Shown here: one piece after another, positions 58,088 through 64,000 of the stretch
How the letters are laid out: the number at the start of each line of letters is the position of its first letter
Position numbering within the stretch: position 1 is the stretch's first letter
DNA from: Neoscytalidium dimidiatum
Taxonomy: Eukaryota > Ascomycota > Dothideomycetes > Botryosphaeriales > Botryosphaeriaceae
Direction of reading: 5' to 3'
Assembly: GCA_037367355.1 (NCBI GenBank)
Contig: CM074695.1
Location: 4,774,001-4,838,000 of the forward strand
Length of the DNA: 64,000 bases
Program-made: the position numbers and the translations under genes
Notes under the pieces: generated by a model
What the model was told of the DNA's origin: nothing
Databases searched by the model: none
The model's input: the letters and a program-made list of their open reading frames with translations, nothing else

Positions 58088-58160
58088 GGCAGCGGGCAGC
58101 GGGCAGCGGGCAACGGGCAGCGGGCAGGCGGGCAGGCGGGCAGGCGGGCAGGCGGGTGGG
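58088..58160. repeat. GGCAGCG / GGCAGGCG minisatellite
   Basis: About five 7-bp units of the GGCAGCG kind run into about four 8-bp units of the GGGCAGGC kind. It lies about 120 bp upstream of the FYV7 start. Confidence 0.85.
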
Positions 58161-58208
58161 CCATGGGCGATCCCTCTGCCCTGCTTCCCGCCCGGCCATG
58201 AGCGAACC

Positions 58209-58256
58209 ATCACGGTGCATCACGGTGCATCATGCATCATCATCATCATCATCATC
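58209..58256. repeat. CATCACGGTG duplication plus (CAT)n microsatellite
   Basis: Two copies of CATCACGGTG are followed by CATCATG and a (CAT)8-like run. Confidence 0.85.
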
Positions 58257-58805
58257 GCCTCGCCACTGCCACTGCCACCATTCCCTCCTCCCCTCCCAAC
58301 AAGCGCCCAGCTGGCCGCCGAAGCGGCTGCTGCCCGGAGCGGAGACAGCTGCATCTCTGGCCGGTCGCTGTCGCACCTGTCGCAGCGCGCCAGATGGGCG
58401 GCTGCGTGGCTGGGCGGGGACCTTTGGGCGATTGGCGCATCGTGTGACTTGCAAGAACCCCCGCCTGCCGCCGATACGGATATGCACAGAATCCCTTTGT
58501 CTGCCGTCATATACCTCGCGTGCTGCCCTGTGGCCCCCGGCCCTGCTACACTGCGCCCTCAACGCTCTCTGTGCTGCCGCTGCGCTGTGCTCTCCTCTGC
58601 CATTGCACTCTCTGCCCTTTGCGCCTGCTGTCGCCCGCGCCCGCGCCCGCGCCCACCGCCCCAAATCCTCTCAGCGCTGCGCCAACCTGAAACCGCAGCC
58701 CACGAGACCCGGTTCCCGTTGTTCCTGACGGCCCCGGTCACTGCGTGACTGGGTGACTCGTCTGCTCTTACTCATCGCCCAGCTCGCCGACCTCGCTCCA
58801 TCATC

Positions 58806-58893
58806 CAGCTCCCGGCTCCCAGCTCTCAGCTCCCAGCTCTCAGCTCCCAGCGCCAGCCCAGCCAACCAACCAGCCAGCCAGCCAGCCAGCCAG
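58806..58893. repeat. AGCTCYC and CCAG tandem repeats
   Basis: Repeated CAGCTCCC/CAGCTCTC units (58806-58850) are followed by a (CCAG)n run (58869-58893) in the 5' region of the Atos-family gene. Confidence 0.8.
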
Positions 58894-59042
58894 AGCGCAC
58901 AGCTCTCCGTCTTCCCGCCGCCCGCTGAACCACGGTTCCACCCACCGTTTGCCACGACTGCATCCACAAATTTCTCCTCCTCACCTCTGCCGGTTTGACG
59001 ACTCCAATGTGCTGCTCGTAGCTACGAGCGACACCACCGACT

Positions 59043-61466
59043 ATGCCCATGCCTATCTTCCACGACGACCAAGATCCCTCGACCCCCGAGCCCGCCCGCG
59101 GCTTCAACAGCCCTTATCGCGATTCGAGAAATGGTTACCGCGACAGGAGAGACGAGCTATGGTCCGTGGATTACCTCCGAGGCGCCGACGAGCCGGACCT
59201 ATTCGACTGGGAGGAGGAGCGTTACAATGGCGAGCAGAGACAAGGCACGCTGGACCGTGTGACGTTGATCGAGCGCCTAAAGCGCAGTCAGAGTCCTCCA
59301 TGGCAGCACCAGCAGACTGTTAGTATACGCGCCGCATCTGCCTGTCAACAAAGCGACGGTGCTAGTGTCGCGCAAGACCGGGGGCAGCTGCTAAGTGGCG
59401 ACTTACAGTCTCAACCGCCGCGTGATGAGCGCCTCCAGTCGAGACCAAAGTCCCGCCAGGCGTCCAAGTCGCCTTTGCCGCAGACCGAAGCGTCGCAAGT
59501 CGCGCAGGAGGAAGGGCTGGACAACAGGGAGGCTGGGCTGTCGATTGAGCGGCCAAGGTCGGCGTTGCATTCTGGAGACTTTAGACAGGAACGCGACTCT
59601 GTGACTTATGATCAGCCTGCTCGGAACGCGACCCTTTCGACTTCTCCAGTTGCACCCTGGCACCATGCCTTTCCTCAAGCTGCCCTGCCTCATGCTCGGC
59701 CTGGCGCCGAGCACTACCGATCAGACTTCACCCGATCTATACTTTCCCGCAAACCTTCCCAGTCGTCGCTCCCTTCGAGCTTTGTCCTCCTACCGCCTTC
59801 GAGTCCCCTGGTGCAACAGACAAACAACCCAGACCTCGACTTCACCCAACGGCCAAGCTCCGGGCAGGGCGAGAGGGACAACAGACGGCACACCTTCTCT
59901 CCTCAGTCTCTGCAGACTTTCCACTCTTCGCCCACGCACTCCCCATTCCCCGGCCGGCCTCAACCGCCGCTGAGGAGAGAGGGCACATTTCCGTACCAAG
60001 CGCACCAGCCTCGCCGGTCGCTGTCCTCTTTTTTCGGCCCACACTCGAATTCGACTCCACAGTCGCCGCAACTTCGCCCACGCGGCCCCTCAGTTACCAA
60101 CGAGTCTTCTCCGCTCCAGCATGCTCCGATGGTGGGCTCGTACGAAGAGTCTATTCTGCGCGGTAGAATGTCAACCACGCCGTCTCGACCTCTCAACTTC
60201 ATCGCTCAGATAGGCGTTTTGGGGAGAGGCGAATGCAAAGCCCAGCTGCGCTGCCCGCCACACGTGACTCTGCCGTTTCCGGCCGTCTTCTACAGCTACA
60301 ACAGTGGAAACGGCAGAATCGCGGACAATCAGCCGAGCCCATACGTTGGTCTCATAGACTTGGAGAACAATCTGAAGCCTGCGGAGGAGCAAGACGAAAG
60401 GCGTCGGCGAAGGAAGCACGCGCGCTCCGGGAACCACAGCGACAACGATGACCACGATCATCTCAATGGCTTCCACGAGGACGGTGGAGAAGCTCAGCAA
60501 AAGGCGGCTCACAGGAAGCGGGAGAAGATGAAGCGAAGGTCAACGTCACCAAAATCCCCACCCGGAGGAAGCTATCGCATCCCCCAGCGAGGCCAGCTTC
60601 AGATCGTCATCAAGAACCCTAACAAGACCGCCGTCAAGCTCTTCCTTGTTCCCTACGATTTGAGCGACATGGAACCGGGCCAGAAAACATTCATTCGCCA
60701 ACGGAGTTATTCTGCGGGACCAATCATCGACATGCCCTTGAACAAGCGTACGAACTTTGGAACCGATCGCCCCGAGGCATCACTTTCAACCTCGGAAGAT
60801 CCCAACGACCGACCAACGCTACGATACCTAATTCACTTGCACATATGCTGCCCTTCGAAGGGCCGATATTTCTTGTATAAAAGCATTCGCGTTGTATTTG
60901 CAAATCGCGTACCCGACGGCAAGGAGAAGTTGCGGAACGAAATTCAGCTTCCCGACCCGCGGTATAGTACCTACAAGCCTACCCGGGAAAGCCACAGTAC
61001 TGCCGCCCACTCATCCAACCCACCAAGCTTGTCCGCCTCCGAGAGAGCATTCAGAAGGCGCAGTGCCGGCTTCTCCCTCAACAACGGCCAAGCGCACTAC
61101 GATCGTCTCGACGCAGTCGACTTTGGTAGCCCCAGCAATGGGTATACAGGATACCAGACGTACACTGCTCCTACGGAACCAATTGCACCGATCCCCTTCA
61201 AGCTATCGCGCCGCCTTGAACCGGTCGAGTCTCGCCCTAGCAGCAGAGATCAGATGGACGTGGAGGGTTCGTTGAGAACGTCCGAAGCTGGCTCTTCAAC
61301 GAGTTCCACATTTGACACGGACGGAACGTGGGATAAACGCGCCAAGGGGTCTTTCTCGCCTCCATCCTCGTACACCGGCGCTGGATTGCTTGCGCAGAGA
61401 CTGAAAGGACTGCAAACGTCAACGAATGAGTCAGATTCCAGCAACGCATCAAACGGTTCTGCGTAG
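59043..61466 (+). CDS. Atos-family protein (FAM214-like conserved domains)
   Basis: An 807-codon frame. The first about 375 residues are Ser/Pro/Gln/Arg-rich and disordered. At about 381-440 is the Atos/DUF4210 block RPLNFIAQIGVLGRGECKAQ with HVTLPFPAVFYSYNSGNGRI; at about 505-640 the second conserved block has GGSYRIPQRGQLQIVIKNPN, KTAVKLFLVPYDLSDMEPGQ, KTFIRQRSYSAGP and ICCPSKGRYFLYKSIRVVFA. Animal members are transcription regulators; the fungal domain was named for chromosome segregation at meiosis. The role in this fungus is unknown. A possible stop-free intron around 59319-59375 (donor GTTAGT after WQHQQT) cannot be excluded. The tail is Ser-rich. Confidence 0.88.
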   Translation: MPMPIFHDDQDPSTPEPARGFNSPYRDSRNGYRDRRDELWSVDYLRGADEPDLFDWEEERYNGEQRQGTLDRVTLIERLKRSQSPPWQHQQTVSIRAASACQQSDGASVAQDRGQLLSGDLQSQPPRDERLQSRPKSRQASKSPLPQTEASQVAQEEGLDNREAGLSIERPRSALHSGDFRQERDSVTYDQPARNATLSTSPVAPWHHAFPQAALPHARPGAEHYRSDFTRSILSRKPSQSSLPSSFVLLPPSSPLVQQTNNPDLDFTQRPSSGQGERDNRRHTFSPQSLQTFHSSPTHSPFPGRPQPPLRREGTFPYQAHQPRRSLSSFFGPHSNSTPQSPQLRPRGPSVTNESSPLQHAPMVGSYEESILRGRMSTTPSRPLNFIAQIGVLGRGECKAQLRCPPHVTLPFPAVFYSYNSGNGRIADNQPSPYVGLIDLENNLKPAEEQDERRRRRKHARSGNHSDNDDHDHLNGFHEDGGEAQQKAAHRKREKMKRRSTSPKSPPGGSYRIPQRGQLQIVIKNPNKTAVKLFLVPYDLSDMEPGQKTFIRQRSYSAGPIIDMPLNKRTNFGTDRPEASLSTSEDPNDRPTLRYLIHLHICCPSKGRYFLYKSIRVVFANRVPDGKEKLRNEIQLPDPRYSTYKPTRESHSTAAHSSNPPSLSASERAFRRRSAGFSLNNGQAHYDRLDAVDFGSPSNGYTGYQTYTAPTEPIAPIPFKLSRRLEPVESRPSSRDQMDVEGSLRTSEAGSSTSSTFDTDGTWDKRAKGSFSPPSSYTGAGLLAQRLKGLQTSTNESDSSNASNGSA

Positions 61467-62979
61467 GTAAGTCAAGCCACGGGTAAGGTAGGTCTTGCTC
61501 TTAATACAATCCCTCATCGGATTTTGATGCATTCGAGTGTTTCGCACAGATGATTCTTTTTCCATTCTTTTGCTCCCGTGCCTTTTTGATGCTACACTGT
61601 TAGCATGCGAAAGGGTTTATTCATCATGGATCGGCGTTCAAGGAGTTTCAAATAGACGTGATAGACTCGGATGCGGTGTACAGGTTGCTTTCTTTCTTTC
61701 TTGGACAAAAGCTCTGTTGGCCCATGATCGGCCCTTTTTGTTGGATAAGACGGGGCCAGCGATGGGTTGTTTACTCCATTCTACACCGTAATTGATCGGG
61801 CGGAAGTTAGCCTCCCTCAAGATACTAGCCGGAGCTACATGGGCGGTGAAAAGGCTGAAGTCATCCAATAAGACAGACCCGACGGGTCTCGCCGGTGTCT
61901 CCGGTGATACGAGGGCATTCTCCATGGAGTTCTGGAGCCGGCGTCTTCACCGGATCGACCCGCTGCTACTTTACACTCGGCCTTTCGTAGGTACTTCTCT
62001 AAAACCCACATCAAGAGTTGGAAACAACTACATCAAATGTCGTTTCACCTCGACCTTGTTTTTCTTTTTTTTCCACATCTTTATTCATATTCGCTGTCGC
62101 TCAGCAGACCCCCTCTGTCAAACGAATACGAATACTGTTATTGTTGCGGGTCGTGGTCGCCGCCCCTCCACCTCGGGATATCCGACATGTGGATGATGTG
62201 CTCTCGGCGTTCGGCATTGCCTTCTACTACGTAGTCACTCGCCACCTTGGCAAACACAATTTCCTTCCACACTACATCTGCTTCCGATTACTTGGACATT
62301 CTGCGGGAGTTGCCGTGGCGGACCGTAACGTGTGGGCAAGAGAGCGGGGAGGCAGGAACAGAAAATGGGGAATCCGGTCTCTTTCACCATCCTCATCGCC
62401 CGAGATGTCAAGTCCAACGGTCGGGACCGCCTCTTCATCAACGCAAGCGCAAGGATACAGTCACGAGTCATCGCTCTCGGTGCATCATTGTCCCCGCCCC
62501 AGAGAGCTTTCGGATTGGTTGCCGGTGAGGTTGAGCTTGCAGATTGAGCTGGCCGGGTAGCATGCCCGGCCTTCCCCACACTTGTCCTTCCCCGCAAATA
62601 TGTGCGTATTTGCCGGCGCCGCTTCGGTGAATGATGTCAAGGGTTGAAACCCTGGGGTGCATGGCCTGCTCCCGCCCGCTATTTCGCACACACTTCCTCC
62701 TTGGGACATCGTCTCTTCCGGCCTCCACACCCACCTTGCTCTTTTGGGCATTGTCATGATGACCGGCATGGCTTGCAACTCCCAACCCCGGCTCCGGCTC
62801 GGCCGTCGATGCACCGAGTGCGCAGTCGATCAGGTACAGCTTGCGGTTGTTTTTTTTTTTTTTTTTTCTTTCCTTGCCTGTATAAGAGCTTGGGAACTGC
62901 GACACAGTGTTGTTCCTTTTGCCTAACAGCCTAGCTGCTCACCGGTCCCGTTGGTGCACGACGCCCAGTTCTCAGTACG
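61467..62979. other. Long stretch without a supported gene
   Basis: It holds T-rich tracts (62059-62070 and T20 at 62849-62868), the 3' end of the Atos gene and the promoter of the following gene. Open frames of 100-180 codons have no similarity. Confidence 0.5.
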
Positions 62980-64000
62980 ATGAGCCGCTCTTCAATTGCT
63001 ACTGCGGCTTACACCGCGTTGCTGCTCGCGGCACCCGCTGCCGCCAGCTTCGCGGAGCCAGAGGTCCAGTACAGACCTAAGTTCCGGTACTGGTACGTCG
63101 GCACCAGCCTCTCTCCTCCTCCATAACGCTCTCGAGCCGCCACATCTCTCTCTCCCCGACACCAATTCTGCCCTGTACCCCATCCACGCCTCACAAACCG
63201 CCTCGCTAACCGCCAAACTCTCCCCCCTCCCCACAGGCTCCCCGACGCCTCCGTCCCCGCGACCACCGTCGCCGCCGACATCGCCAACATCTCGTCCGTC
63301 GGCGCCGGCGGCATCGAGCTGCTCGGCTACTACCAGTACGGCCTGCCCGAAGCCGAGCGCGGCGTGGCCCCGCCCACGGACTGGACGCTGTACGGCTTCG
63401 GCACGCCCGCCTTCGCCGACGTCTTCCACGCCGCGCTGCGGGCCTCGGCCGACCACGGCCTGGTCATGGACTTCGCGCAGGGGGCGAACCAGGGCCAGGG
63501 CGTCCCCGCCGAACCCGGCACCGAAGGCCTGGCCGTGGAGCTGGCGTACGTGAACGTGACCGTCGAGGCGGGCGCGACCTGGGAGGGCCGCGTGCTGCCC
63601 GAGAGCGTGCAGCCGAGCAATCCGTTCAGCAGCTTCATGCACAGCTTGGAGGAGTTTGGGACGCAGGTGTTGAAGGCGGTGCAGGCCGTGGAGGTTGTGG
63701 GCGGTGAGTCTGCCTGGACACTTTTTTTTTTTTCTTTCTTCTTCTCTCTCCCCGTGCCGAAAACTATTGGTATTGATTTGCTCTTGCGTTTGCAGAGTCG
63801 GAGATCATCGCCGGCGCGGGCGGCTTCTCATCCTCGGTCCCGCTCGTCGTGGTGGGCCAGGTCATCGATTTGACGGCGGAGGTCGGGGCGGATCGGTCGT
63901 TGAGCTGGACAGCCCCCGAAGGGAGCTCGACCTGGCGCATCATCGCGTGGTATGAGCGGTACACGAACCAGAAGTCTTGCTCGGGCGGGCTGAATGCGAC
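62980..64000 (+). CDS. Secreted GH106-like (alpha-L-rhamnosidase-type) glycoside hydrolase, 3' end outside window
   Basis: Exons 62980-63092, 63237-63703 and 63796 to the window edge encode the first about 260 residues. The signal peptide is MSRSSIATAAYTALLLAAPA. The exon 1/2 join reads KFRYW-LPDASVPATTVAADI followed by NISSVGAGGIELLGYYQYG, which resembles the N-terminus of GH106 rhamnosidases (RxWWP..., then GxGGxE). Next come DWTLYGFGTPAFADVFHAAL and GLVMDFAQGANQGQGVPAEP. The last visible part is a beta-rich segment ending WRIIAWYERYTNQKSCSGGL. Catalytic residues lie beyond the window. The second intron holds a T11-like run. Family membership is inferred from N-terminal motifs only. Confidence 0.75.

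Larger units (their letters stand above)
57967..59042. other. Divergent promoter region of FYV7 and the Atos-family gene
   Basis: The stretch between two divergently transcribed genes carries three simple-repeat tracts (listed separately). Long open frames over it reflect those repeats. No gene is seen. Confidence 0.6.

Noticed and set aside
58156..58748. Open frames of 140-190 codons upstream of the Atos gene
   Set aside because: They are translations of simple repeats and GC-rich sequence with no domain.

Overview
This window is nuclear DNA of a filamentous ascomycete (Pezizomycotina). The signs are short introns (mostly 50-110 nt, GT..AG with CTAAC/CTGAC-like branch sites), mono-cistronic genes on both strands, a secreted plant-litter/cuticle enzyme repertoire (cutinase, glyoxal oxidase, subtilisin, GH20, GH106-like) and an AT-rich stretch that looks like RIP. 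A Dothideomycete is my guess, but nothing here proves the class. All exon junctions were worked out by eye; where exon lengths sum to a multiple of three with a good family match I call the gene model reliable.

Layout. 0-3 kb: a foldback element, a three-exon NAD(P)-dependent reductase and an AT-rich island. 3-10 kb: an F-box gene followed by four decayed genes in a row (FAD monooxygenase, copper amine oxidase N-terminus, three-repeat Myb, amino-acid permease). 11-19.3 kb: a 2-oxoglutarate/Fe(II) oxygenase, a secreted AttH/CrtC-like (kievitone hydratase / Diels-Alderase fold) protein, a broken cutinase, an unknown two-exon gene and a four-exon glyoxal oxidase. 21-22.3 kb: relic of an RBR ubiquitin ligase. 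23-29 kb: two mitochondrial genes side by side (MIA40 and an OM14-like outer-membrane protein) and an MFS transporter disrupted at a CGG repeat. 30-44 kb: a 3-ketosteroid dehydrogenase-like flavoprotein, an NmrA-type reductase with one stop, a MYND/DUF4470 protein, a berberine-bridge-type oxidase and an EthD protein. 45-64 kb: a broken coiled-coil protein, a 1006-aa proline-rich protein carrying five Cys4 units, GH20 hexosaminidase, subtilisin, FYV7, an Atos-family protein and the 5' part of a secreted GH106-like enzyme.

How the parts fit. Housekeeping genes (MIA40, OM14-like, FYV7, Atos) are intact, while accessory genes are repeatedly broken by single stops or frameshifts, so the left 46 kb looks like an accessory region under decay. 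The 2OG oxygenase and AttH/CrtC-like pair, and the berberine-bridge oxidase and EthD pair, could be small tailoring modules, but no polyketide, peptide or terpene synthase is present in the window. The most unusual observations are an apparent 2-nt microexon in the OM14-like gene and the five-fold Cys4 repeat of the 1006-aa protein.
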